Assembly: GCF_026914185.1 (NCBI RefSeq)
Contig: NC_070564.1
Coordinates: 4,030,001 to 4,094,000 of the forward strand
Source of the DNA: Puccinia triticina
Lineage: Eukaryota; Basidiomycota; Pucciniomycetes; Pucciniales; Pucciniaceae
Reading direction: 5' to 3'
DNA: 64,000 nucleotides
In this document: positions 32,437 through 43,103 of the stretch, piece by piece
How the letters are laid out: each line of letters begins with the position of its first letter
Numbering within the stretch: the stretch's first letter is position 1
Notes under the pieces: generated by a model
Database searches by the model: none
Seen by the model: the letters and a program-made list of their open reading frames with translations, nothing else
Told to the model about the DNA's origin: nothing
Position numbers and translations under genes: made by a program

Positions 32437-35400
32437 TCAATAAATGTATTTGAAATCTGGATGTTTGTCCCCCAGATGGTCCCAAGCTTGTGCAGATGTT
32501 AGGTCTCGCTCGGTCGGGTAGTTCTGTAGCTCTTCCTTGACAATTTCATCTGAATCAGAACGACTGAACTTTTGTAGGATTTCGTTTCTTTTTTCAGATT
32601 TATTCTTCTGGGCGTGCCGGAGCCACATTACGTTCAATACGCAGCAAGTTATGATAACCACCGCACTGTGTGTCGAACACGACCCTGATGAATTAGTTGG
32701 ATCTCAAGAGACGGAGCGTGTGAATAATGGTACAGCTGGCTTACAGAAATATATTGATTTCAGTCGGAAGGGGATATCGTGGCGGTTGCCCCAGGGTGAA
32801 GATCTAAATGGCACCAGAAAGTTGAAGTAAATTGGAAGATTTCGCGGTTGAACGATTTCGTCGTCTGGAAGAGGACAGACATAACCGACTCACCCAAACG
32901 CTGAACAATCCACCTACGTTTGCCACCATGCCACCCCAGGCGAGTGCACTCGCTTTTCTAACGTGTGGCTCGCTATTATCTGCCGTCCAAGCTGCCAAGC
33001 TCGGCATGACACCAAAGGCGCCAGGGATCGATAGGAACAAGGAAGCATACCTCACTCTATCGTAGCTTGACCCGTAAAACATCGAGAAACCAATCAATGC
33101 AAGACCTGCGCTGGTCCCCCCTGCAAGTCCCCGAGATTGATAGCGGTCTGACAAGTAAGATAGTCCTAGGATGTAAATGAAAGCCACAACAAAGGGTGGG
33201 ACTGGAATTTTGATGATGATGCAGAAAAAAAATCAGGCCAGCTTGAACTTGAGGAATAAGTGAGGATATTTCGACGAGTTCGAATACCTGTCAATAGCTG
33301 AGTGGCTCTGGGAGAGTAGCCAAACTGTCAAGGACACGCCTTAAGTTAGTTAAGCATCAGATCAAGATAATGGAGTAAGAAGAAGCTGACTCTCATTACA
33401 ACTGCGCGGATTCAAACGCATTTTGGTAGACCAAGGGTAATAAGCAAGTTTGAGTGTATTTTTTGGTTGAAGAAAAACATGAAGAAGAAAGTACACTGAC
33501 CGGTAGGTGTAAAATAACCCAGGCTAAAGATGTTGGATGTAGATGCAAATTGTGCCAAGCTCATGAGGATCACGTGTGGGCTTTTGAAGGCTGCCCTGAT
33601 CTGGAATTTGGTAGACTTGGGCGAAAATTTTTGGATAGACGTGACTGAAGCGATACTGGGCTTCCCGACCCCCTTGAGTCTCGAGACAAGAAAGCTCAAA
33701 AGTTAATTGATACCAAAAGATTAGGTCATTTAGCTCATCTGCAAGAGAACTGTGTACGAATCGATCGGAAGAGACAAATGAAATACTCACACTTTTTCTT
33801 CGTTTGTTAAAAGTCTTGCTTTCTCAATGCTTGATGGAAGAAAATAAAATCCGGTCAGGCCAAAAATTGCGGTGATAAAGCCCTCGATCTATGTGCGCAA
33901 GTTAGTACAAGAAGATTTTTATAGGCCGATTTGTGGAGGTTTAATCAGTATTTCTGCTCCGTACGATATTCAGGAATTTGAGTGAGACCAGCTTGAAGAG
34001 TCATACCAGAAAGACCCAAGCCCATCCTGGATGCCCCCAATGTCCATCCAACTTGATGATCTCATAAGTTAGCAATCCAGAGATTGCTGAAGCTACACAG
34101 AGTGTGCTAAGGAACAGGGCAATCCGAAATTGTAGCTCGGCTCTGTGGCTCCAAAAATAATTTATTGGTCAAAAAATATTACTCGATTTCACTACTCAGC
34201 CAGAGAAACCACCGGGGCTTGTTTACCCACCTGGTGTAAAAGCTTGACATGTAAAGTATGGTGGCTGGTCCCATTGCTCCTTTCAAAGCGTAAGAAAACT
34301 GATTAGGATATCAAGTCTGAAACTTTCATTATTAAGAATCGAGCTCACCCTCAGCCAGACCCAGAAAGAACCTAGCATTGATTGCAAGACGATCATGAGA
34401 AGGAAAAGGAAATCAGTTATTTGGGCCATCTTTCGACGTTGTATTTTGTTCATGAGTAGTTGCCTCATATCACGAAGTAAATTTCCGAAGCTGAATCACG
34501 ATGGTGACCGACCTAGTAGCCAGAAGTCCCTGATAACTGATTACCGTAAACATAATTGCTGTGGGTAAATAAACATCCAGCAGTGGAAGATTGCAGGGGT
34601 CATTTCACAGTCTCCTGCTCACCTAGTCACCAAACCTTGCAAACAAGTTACCAGTCCCCAAACTGTAACAACTAGTGGGATTTGTATTCCAGCGCCAATC
34701 TTACGCACCTATACGGCAATGAAAAAATCCAGACGTCAAGATTGGGCTAAAACTCAAGGAAAAGAGAAATACGCGATAGTAGGCCCAGACTTGATGAGAC
34801 ACAAACCAATAGAGTAGATGGAAGCTCGACAAGCTGCAATTTAATGTAGAAACAAGTAAGACAGAACCCCTTTAATACGTTGAAATAAAAACTGAACTAT
34901 GTAAGGTCTTTTAAGGCAACGGAGAGAAAGATATCAGACTCCATTAAGATTTTTTACCAAAGAACGTGTACAAGAAAAATCTTACATGAGTGTCACGGTC
35001 AATGCCATCGAGAAATCATAATCGGTCATACGTAGATCCTTTTGCAGTCCTGAAAAGTTTTTACAATTAACGAAAATATCATTACGCTAATCAAATCTAC
35101 CACCGGCCTGATAATCAAAAAAAAGTTTGTTGCACACCAAGGATCCGGACATTGCCTAAATATTCAATGTTTCCAATTTGATTAGGACATAATGGATTTC
35201 AGTTGATATAATTTTATTGCAAATTGCCTGCATTCGGGTCCAAAAGGTTGGAGATCAAGAAAAGAAATCGGGACGATGCATACCAATATTTGACTGATCC
35301 AAAGCGCTTAATAACACAAATAGGCCCAAGATAGGAATGACCCTGGACCAGGGAACAAGAAAGCAACCGTCAAAAAAAAGGCCTGATGAATCTCTGGAGA

Positions 35401-35614
35401 CCCGTGCAAATGTGTGGGACATGGTGGATCAAACATGCACAGTGGAAGTCTTTCTTTCAACTGACAAGAGATCCAACTTAAGGATGGCCCGCTTTTCTAG
35501 CGCAGTTAAATTGCTGGCGGCCTCCGTCAACGGTGAAGTTCCTGTGTCGAGGCAATCTACCAGTCCTTCTGAGCCCGAAACCATGTTACTATTTCCCTCT
35601 TTCTGGCTGGCCAT
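32437..35614 (-). CDS. MFS permease A (allantoate/nicotinate-type anion symporter family)
   Basis: A membrane carrier of the major facilitator superfamily, of the fungal Dal5/Tna1-like anion:cation symporter group, probably importing a small organic acid or vitamin across the plasma membrane. Start ATG at 35614 opens an acidic cytosolic tail, then KRAILKLDLL and TM1 VIPILGLFVLLSALDQSNIG. Exon 1 is 35614-35466 (donor GTCAGT), exon 2 is 35342-35284, and exon 3 is only 18 nt (35155-35138); at least eight more short exons follow. Recognisable pieces are LQKDLRMTDYDFS, IGAGIQIPLVVTVWGLVTCL, ARFFLGLAEG, SPHVILMSLAQFAST, YILGLSYLSDRYQSRGL and the cytosolic C-terminus ending in HPDFKYIY. Substrate cannot be read from sequence. 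No stop was found in the exons I could place, but one exon near 34.85-34.95 kb is unclear. The closest relative in the window is permease B at 56.2-59.2 kb. Confidence 0.8.
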
Positions 35615-36339
35615 CGTGAATTTCAGTAATATCCAAGTAGAAAGGGTTAACCGATCCACGAAGAAATTATTATCACAAAAATATCACTTTTAATGAGTGG
35701 GTGGAATACGGATTCCTTTTGACGATCTTTCCTGACTTATCAAAAGCTGATGATAGTCTATTGCGGGGTAATCGGAAATGGGGAACGGTGATATGCGCTG
35801 GCTGGATGTTCTATGGTTGTTCTTGACGAACAAAGCTCAGAACTTTACTTCACAACGTTATGAAAAAAAGAACGATTACGCACCGGAAACCCGATTCCGA
35901 TCTTCAAACCTGGTGGCCGACTTTGGTGGACTTTGACACAGAAACCGCCATTGCCACTCAAAAGACACATGGACACATGCATATGTAAGAACTTCAGATC
36001 ATGAGTATTTACATGTGCACATTTATTGACAATAGGCTGGACCTTTCCTTGCACATGTATGAAAGTACAATAGTGTACCTGTATGTCGGAAAAAGAAGTC
36101 GAATTTTGAGAGGCGAAAGTTGGCGTCGCCATTCTGTGCAGATCTCTTCCGAACTTTTACTGTACCACGTACACCTTTGGAGGGCGGTCTCGAGGCTCCA
36201 GCCTGCTTGACGTGAAGCGCCCCTCGCGAACTTCAAGCTTAAGTTGGCTACCGGGGTGCAGCGCCTCTCGCCTCCCAAGGAGTTAAGACAGGTCCCTGGA
36301 AATCGGCCCCTCCCCATATAGATTATGCATGTATGGAGC
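35615..36339. other. 5' flank of MFS permease A; no other gene
   Basis: No coding signal. It presumably contains the MFS-A promoter. No element boundaries recognised. Confidence 0.4.
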
Positions 36340-36575
36340 TTAAGAGCGCACAGGCGGCAGCGGATGCGAGCGGTGTAGCCGTTGCGCCACTGAACGGTGA
36401 AAGGCTACGCTGCGCTACAAAAAGCGCCCATTATAGCGTAGCGCAGCGGGCACCCGCTACGTGACTGACCCAAAAAGCTTTAGCGCAGCGGGTAACCCGC
36501 TGCGCTAAAGCTAAATATAGCGCACATGCGCTTTTCTCCAAGGGGGAATAGCGCAAGCGCATCGGAAAACGCTGC
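36340..36575. repeat. AGCGC-palindrome-rich repeat
   Basis: Dense AGCGCAGCGGG, AGCGTAGCGC and GCGCTAAAGC words with many small inverted pairs. Similar DNA continues at 42103-42240 beyond the MITE/Copia insertion and recurs at 45990-46262 and 48785-48915, so this is a dispersed family. The MITE at 36576 was inserted into it. Confidence 0.65.
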
Positions 36576-36745
36576 CACTGCAAAGAAAACTGTGTCAACT
36601 GTGAGCAGTTGACATGCGGTAACTCTGAGGAAGCTTGTGGTGTTACACCAGCCTTACTCAAGGTTTGACTCAACCCAAGCTTTAATGCACAGTCACTGTG
36701 CACCTTGCACAGTGACTGTGCCAACAAAGACACTTGTGCATTCAG

Positions 36746-37042
36746 TGTTGCAATGATAAACTGGAACAGCAGAGAGATGATGATGGTCGTGGAAGGATGA
36801 TCATTGCATCAGAAAAGGAAACAGAAAACAATGAAAAAGAAAAGAGAAAAGAGAAACAAAAAGACACTCACCTGGAACAGCAGAGAGATGATGATGGTCG
36901 TGGAAGGATGAGGAAAGAGCCTTCCACGTCTGCTGCCCCAGGTGACTACAAAGAGGAAATGTCACAAGCAGTGAAATGTACATGACAGGTTTGAAGCAGA
37001 GAAACAAAGGAAAAGAGAACATAACACCACACAACCTTAACA
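36746..37042 (-). repeat. Copia 3' LTR
   Basis: 297 bp, TG...CA ends, near-identical to 41721-42017. It contains an internal 43-bp direct duplication (CTGGAACAGCAGAGAGATGA...) about 110 bp apart. Confidence 0.92.
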
Positions 37043-37147
37043 CCCCCCCTTGCTGAGAACCCTGGAAGAAAGAAAAGAAAGAACACAGAAAGAAGAGAGA
37101 GAAGGAAATGAGAGGAAGAACACAAATGGAAAGAAAGAAAGAAAGAA

Positions 37148-40100
37148 CTAGACTACTCCAAAACGTGTACGGTGTTCCTCCAGGAGAGTACGGCCAAGCG
37201 GTTTGGTGAGCATGTTGGCAAGCATGTCCTTTGTCGAGACATGAAGGACTGAGATTTTCCCTTGTTTGACACATTCGCGGGAGAAATGATATCGTGCGTC
37301 AATGTGTTTCGTCCGCGCATGATGCTCTGGATTCTTTGCCAGGGCTTTGGCACCAGCGTTGTCCACGTGTAAAGGAATCGCGGTTTGGGGTCGAAGCTTG
37401 AGCTCCGTCAGGATGTAGCGAAGCCACAAGCCCTCCTTGCACGAATCCGAGAGGGCTTTGTATTCGGCCTCCGTGCTAGAGAGCGAGACCGTAGCTTGCT
37501 TCCGAGATTTCCAAGATATAGCCCCGTCGCCAAGCCTGTAGGTGTACGCAGACGTGGACCTCCTGTCGTGACAATCCTCTGCCCAGTCTGAGTCGGAATA
37601 GCCGGCGCACGTTAAAGATCCGCCCAGACGAAGGTGGAGATTTTGGGTGGAGATAAGGTAATTGAGGATTCGAATAGCCGCTCGCCAGTGCGCTTCAGAT
37701 GGATCTCAGAGAAATTGGGATAGGCGGTTTACCGCGAAAGCAATGTCGGGACGAGTACACTGGGAAGCCCAGAGTAGCGCGCCGATAAGCTGCGGTTAAG
37801 GTCCTGATGAGGCCTGTTCTCCTGGTTTTCAAGGCACAAGGTCCTTGAAGGATGAGTCGGTTGGTGTTTTCACGGAAATATTCGGACCCGCAAGGAAGCG
37901 TTGCTGCAAATCGGATATGTAGTGGGCCTGAGAGAGATAGATTAGACTGCGGTCGACGTCCCTGTCAATCTTCATGGAAAGGAAATGATGAAGGTCTTCA
38001 TCGGCTCCGATTTTGAAGCGACTGCCAAGGTTTTCGATTAGGGGGTCGACAAAGGAAGGTTCCCCCACAATTGCCAAGTCATCTACATGAACCGTTACCG
38101 CGCCAACAAGAGTAGTGTCGATGATCTTGAAGTACAGCGTGGGGTTGTATCGTGATTGCGTGAGACCTGCCTGCACAAGCCTGTTGTGTAGCTCTATGTT
38201 CCACTTGCGCGGCGACTGTTTGAGTCCATAGATTGACCTATGGACCTCACAGACCCAATCCGGATGGAGGGGGTCCTTGAAACCGGGGGGCTGTTCCATA
38301 TAGACTGGTTCTTCTAGCCGGCCGTTGAGGAATGCGGTCTTGAAGTCAACTTGACGCCCTTTCCAGTTCTTTATGGCCAGGAGACTGAGGATAAGACAAA
38401 GGGTCTCGAGACGAAGAGTAGGCGCGAAAACCTGTTCGTAATCGACGCCTTGGACTTGAGTGTACCCCATAGCGACGAGTCTGGCCTTGAGCTTTTGAAT
38501 GGAATTGTCGGGTCGACGTTTGATTTTGAATACCCATTTCGACTTGATAATTTTTCTTTTGAGGGGACGAGGAACGAGGCGCCATGTTTTCATCCCCAGA
38601 AGAGATAGGAATTCTTTTTTAGCAGACTTTAACCAGCGGGATTTGTGCGGAGATCGTAGGAGTTGCTTCCAAGTCGTAGGGGTGTCTACCTCGTCGATTG
38701 CGGAGGCTGATTTGGCCCAGGAACCGTAGCGGTCGGGGGCCCGACGTTGACGACCAGAGCGTCGAGTTGGTGGCGACTGAGGACGAGGTGGGAGAGATTT
38801 CGAGGGGAGTGGGGAGGCGGAAGATGGGACGGGGGGAGGAGATGCGGGAGAGTTGGGAGACGGAGGGGGAGCGGGAGTAGGAGACTTGGGAGAAGAGGGA
38901 GAGGGAGGTGGGGCAGGAGTAGGGGACTTGGGGGAGGCGGGAGAGGGAGGAGGGGTGGGAGTAGGAGATTTGGGAGAAGAGGGAGAAGGCGGTGGAGACG
39001 GCGGAGTCGGAGAGACCGGTTGATTTCCGTTGGCGTGGATAGACGCTGTTAGGCGGCGGTCGAATTGCGGCTGAAGTGGAATGTTGAGAGGTGGGAGATC
39101 AAGAATGGATGGCACAGGTTTTGGATCCGGCTGAGGAAGTTTCTCAATGGCGGGAGGTGAGACTAAGAGATGGGGCGGCCATGGCAGCTCCACTTCTACT
39201 GGGGAAGGCTGGCGCGTTAGCTCAGAACCGTATGTGAAGGTTCCATCAACAAACAGGACGTCACGAGATTTGATGACGGACTTCTTTTCCAGTTCCCAGA
39301 GCCAGTACCCGTTGCCATCACCTAGGTATGAAAGGAGCATTGAGGGGCGGCCCTTTGCATCAAGCTTCTGTCTGTTGGCCTCGGGGACTTTGTACCACAC
39401 TAGGCACCCAAAAGGATGGAGCGTGGAGAGGTTGACTAACGGTTTGCCGAGAATCTCGTTTGGTGCCTTGAAACCTGCTGGGGTATAGCAAGGAAAGGAG
39501 TTGAGTGTGAAGGAGATATGCCGCAATGCATCTGCCCAGAAGAATTTCGGAAGGCCGGCGTCTTGGAGAGAACAGCGAATCAGGTTACCAAGAGTGCGAT
39601 TCGTCCTTTCAGCCACACTGTTGAGCTCTGGGGAATGCGGCGGCCCCGGATCGTGATTGATGCCCGCTAGACTGAGGTAGGAAGAGAATTCTGTCGACAT
39701 GTACTCTCCCCCGTTATCAGATCGCAAACTCAGGATTTCGTGGGAGCCATCTCGCTCAAAATGGGCACGGAAAATTTTAAAGCAATTGAAAACGTTTGAT
39801 TTAGATTTCATCGGGAAGAGAGAGACATGTTTAGAGAAATCATTGACAAAAGTAACAAAGTATTTGTAGCCCTCTCTGGATACTACCTCAAAAGAGCCCA
39901 CATCCGAGTGTATGAGCTTACCGGGGCTGTCGGAGCGATAGTTGGATCAAGACTTGAAAGGTGATCGGTGCATTTTCGACTGCACACAGACTGTGCAGCG
40001 CTGGACATCTGTCTCATTCATGATTGTCGGTTTGATGTCAAGAATCTTCAGGAGTCGTTTGAGTGGCCGCAGGCCTATGTGAGAGAGACGACGGTGGAAG

Positions 40101-41635
40101 CCCAGAAGGGATCTGTCAACAGAAGACAGACTTTGGATAGATGTGGAGAGCGACTTTACCTCGTTGGAGGGCAGGTAGTAAAGACCACCTTTGCGATAGC
40201 CCTGTCCAACTGGGTTGCCGTTCACGACAAGAGAGTTTGTTTTGAAGATGTTGCAGTGGTCTTTTTCAAAGACGCAAGTGAGACCCGAGTCGCACATAGC
40301 CGCGATGGAAAGCAGCGGTTTGTGGAGGTCGGGAACCACAAGAGTGGGGACCGTGACAGGAGTGCTGAGAGGAAGCGAGGCTGTGCCGCGATGAGACGCT
40401 TCTACAGTGGAATGATTGGCGAGCCTGACGAGAGTGCTGTCTGGTTTGACGTTAAAGACTCCCGACGAGTAGGGAGTCATGCAATTGGAACAACCTGAGT
40501 CAAGGTTGGCGTCCCGGGTTGTTGCTGAGACTGCGTTCGCCGAGTGTTTGGTCACTGCAACGGCGTTGCCAGCTCGGGCGTGATGGGTGTCCGGTGTATC
40601 GTCGTTTGATCCGGAGTAGTCTGAGTCTTCTTGGTCCTCGCCACCTCCGAGATCCACCACGGTCGTATGGCCGGCTTTGGCTTGCGGTTTTGACCGATAT
40701 CAATTCCCAGACGGTCTGCTGGATCGGCTGGGGTTGTCAGGGCGCCGAGAAGAGTTGGAGTTCCTGCGGTCGTGGTCCGCCAGGATCCTGGCGGCGTTCT
40801 CGCAGACCTCGAGGTTGTGCCCAGACCTCTTGCAGAAAGAACAGTAGAGCGAGTGGTCGAGCGGAGGTCGAGAGCCCCTGGGTTGAGATTGGTTGGAGAG
40901 CGAAGCGCATGCAACCGACTCGACCATGGTTTGCTCCTCGTTCCTGGTCTTCCGGCGGAGATGCTCCGCTTTGAGAGCATCCAGGATCTTGACGGGGGGG
41001 ACTCATGGATCGTTCATCATTGCCGAAACGCAGGCTAGCCAGTCTGACGGAAGAGACGTGAGGATTGACAATGAGTAAATATCGTCCAAAGTGAGCGGAG
41101 CATCGGCGGTGATCAGAGAGGAGAGGCTCTCAAAGGTCTTCGCCATATCCTCCAGGTGAGCGAGCAGGTCGTCACCCGTCATCCGGGCAGTCGTGAGTTT
41201 TTGAAGAAAGTATGTAATACCCCCAGCAGACGAGTCTTGATGGGCCTCTTTGAGAGCTTGCCAGAGGGCTCGGGCGTCTGAGGTGATGTGGCGGACCTTT
41301 CGAACATGCGCGGCATGGATCGTACTGGAGATAGCCCCAAAGGCTGCTTTGTTGTCACGAGACCAGTTCGGGTTCGCCCTGGCCTTTGCGACCTTGTCGT
41401 CAATAACGTACATGACGTTGGTTGTGTTAAGGTGAGCCCGCATGAACCAGGTCCACTTGTTGTTGTTGGATCCTGGGCCGGGGGGTTTTAGGCGTTCGAT
41501 GGTGGTGGTTTTGAGAGCTGGATGCGTCCAGGTCTCTGGGTCGGCTTTAGAAGACATCGTTGGGGCGGGTTGTTTGGAAGACAAGGTTGCTTGTGGTTTG
41601 GGTTCTGATTTTGACGAAAGTGACGGTGAGGTCAT
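37148..41635 (-). pseudogene. Copia gag-pol polyprotein with in-frame stop codons
   Basis: One reading frame from ATG at 41635 to a stop at 37148 encodes the full polyprotein. Gag: 41635 to about 40700, with a CX2CX4HX4C-type zinc knuckle (CSFCKRSGHNLEVC) near 40850. Protease motif LDSGCSNCM near 40500. Integrase HHCC finger (HRRLSHIG, CTVC) near 40030 and core HSDVGSFEV, RSDNGGEY. Reverse transcriptase with FKTAFLNGRL and HVDDL near 38080. RNase H with STEAEYKALSD near 37460. The frame is cut by TGA at 41003-41005, 40700-40702, 39947-39949, 37829-37831 and 37706-37708 and TAA at 37796-37798. Between 37790 and 37835 a compensating pair of indels is an alternative to the two stops there. Outside that patch I see no frameshift. 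Confidence 0.9.
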
Positions 41636-41720
41636 GAGACGGAAGCTTTATCGAGAAGCGTACGGATCCTCCACGTTGGTTTAGATGCTGCGGCTTTAGC
41701 GGCAAATGGCGCTCATAACC

Positions 41721-42017
41721 TGTTGCAATGATAAACTGGAACAGCAGAGAGATGATGATGGTCGTGGAAGGATGATCATTGCATCAGAAAAGGAAACAGA
41801 AAACAATGAAAAAGAAAAGAGAAAAGAGAAACAAAAAGACACTCACCTGGAACAGCAGAGAGATGATGATGGTCGTGGAAGGATGAGGAAAGAGCCTTCC
41901 ACGTCTGCTGCCCCAGGTGACTACAAAGAGGAAATGTCACAAGCAGTGAAATGTACATGACAGTTTTGAAGCAGAGAAACAAAGGAAAAGAGAACATAAC
42001 ACCACACAACCTTAACA
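41721..42017 (-). repeat. Copia 5' LTR
   Basis: 297 bp; the promoter side of the element, since gag-pol runs on the minus strand. Followed (leftwards) by the putative primer-binding site at 41708-41720. Confidence 0.92.
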
Positions 42018-42102
42018 TTCAGGTGGAGTTACAATGGCAGCTTGGCTTGAGTTCTCTGCATGTCAACTGAAAGCAGTTGACCAAGTTTTTTTTGCAGTGT
42101 GC

Positions 42103-42305
42103 GCTTTTGCGCTAAAATAGCGCAGCGCAGCTTGAAAACGCTTTTTGCCGCTATGAGTGCGCTACATGCACTATTTTGCTACAATAGCACAAGCGTGCCA
42201 AAGCTGTGATGCGCTTTGAGGTGCTACAGGCTACCAAGCGGGTATACATATACCCCTTGGCTCCTCCCATCCAATGCATCCATCCCACAGTGGTGTGATC
42301 ACTCA
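42103..42305. repeat. AGCGC-rich repeat, right part, and spacer
   Basis: Continuation of the repeat at 36340-36575 (GCGCTTTTGCGCTAAAATAG, AGCGCAGCGCAGC) up to about 42240, then 65 bp of plain sequence before the second MITE. Confidence 0.6.
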
Positions 42306-42552
42306 CACTGCAAAAATAACTTGGTCAACTGCTTGCAGTTGACATGCAGGATATTCAAGCCAAGCTGCCATTGTAACTCCACATGAATGCAGAAGTGCCT
42401 TTGTTGGCACAGTCACTGTGCAAGGTGCACAGTGACTGTGCATTGAAGCTTGGGTTGAGTCAAACCTTGAGTAAGGCTGGTGTAACACCACAAGCTTCCT
42501 CAGAGTTGCCGCATGTCAACTCCTCACAGTTGACACAGTTTTTTTTGCAGTG
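42306..42552. mobile_element. CACTG-ended MITE, undisturbed inverted copy, 247 bp
   Basis: Starts CACTGCAAAAATAACTTGG and ends ACAGTTTTTTTTGCAGTG, with TCA duplicated at 42303-42305 and 42553-42555. It is the reverse complement of the MITE interrupted at 36576-42099 with few differences, and shows the unoccupied Copia target (CTGCATTCATGTGGAG on its complement). Confidence 0.88.
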
Positions 42553-43103
42553 TCACTATCCCTCACCCTTTCCTCATTCTGTCACCCTTAATCTGTTCTT
42601 CACTTCAGCGTGATCTGTTTCTCCTCTGATCATTTTTCTACAGCCGCCAAAGATGATGACCCTATTGGGCGCAGCAACAGGGTGCTCATCAGGTCTGTCT
42701 AGTCTTTCAGTCTGAACAATTGAGTGCTGCATCAGCAGCCAGATGTGTCTGCGCAAAAATTTCAGGATGGGAGGCAACTTCAAGGACTGTCATGAACTGA
42801 TTGATGGGGCGGTTAAGAACCCCAAATTTGAATCAGCCGCAAGTAAGAAGAATCCTGGAACATCAAAATAGTTCCTTTATATGATTGGCCACTAGAATTT
42901 ATCTTCCATAGGTTTTTCCCCTCAAAATTCTTTTTCTCTCTAATAAAAAATCTAACATCTAAGTGTATTAAATCCACACTTTTGTGGAAATTGGGATCAT
43001 GGGTTCCCCCTCCCTCTTTCTGAAAATCCCACAAATCCCTTATTTTTCAGGCAAGAACATTGGCGATTCATTGCTGTGAAAAATTTAATTTTAAGTCCCC
43101 CAA
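42553..43103. other. Spacer; no gene recognised
   Basis: No long credible frame. It may belong to the Helitron-like unit ending at 45981, whose left end I cannot place. Confidence 0.4.

Larger units (their letters stand above)
36746..42017 (-). mobile_element. Full-length Copia LTR retrotransposon, 5,272 bp
   Basis: Two 297-bp LTRs (36746-37042 and 41721-42017; TGTTGC...TTAACA) enclose a minus-strand gag-pol region. TTCAG is duplicated at 36741-36745 and 42018-42022. By eye the LTRs differ at a single base (in the ACATGACAGGTT/ACATGACAGTTT region), so the insertion is recent. A polypurine tract (complement of 37043-37050, AAGGGGGG) abuts the 3' LTR and a putative primer site GGTTATGAGCGCC follows the 5' LTR. 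Domain order gag, protease, integrase, reverse transcriptase, RNase H is that of Copia. Confidence 0.95.
36576..42099. mobile_element. CACTG-ended MITE (247 bp) split by a Copia element
   Basis: The MITE begins CACTGCAAAGAAAACTGTG at 36576 and ends TTTTTTTGCAGTG at 42099, with TGC duplicated at 36573-36575 and 42100-42102. Subtracting the Copia element and its 5-bp duplication leaves 247 bp, exactly the length of the inverted copy at 42306-42552. CACTG ends with a 3-bp target duplication fit a CACTA/EnSpm-like non-autonomous family. Confidence 0.85.

Noticed and set aside
36734..36985. Frames inside the Copia LTRs (also 41706-41960)
   Set aside because: Identical in both LTRs and of low-complexity Glu/Lys/Asp sequence; they are LTR DNA, not genes.
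38747..39488. Long plus-strand frames rich in Arg/Gly
   Set aside because: They are antisense shadows of the Pro/Ser-rich linker of the Copia integrase region.
37148..41635. Programmed read-through of the TGA codons in Copia gag-pol
   Set aside because: Stops are scattered through conserved domains and include a TAA; decay by transitions explains them more simply. Kept as a testable alternative.
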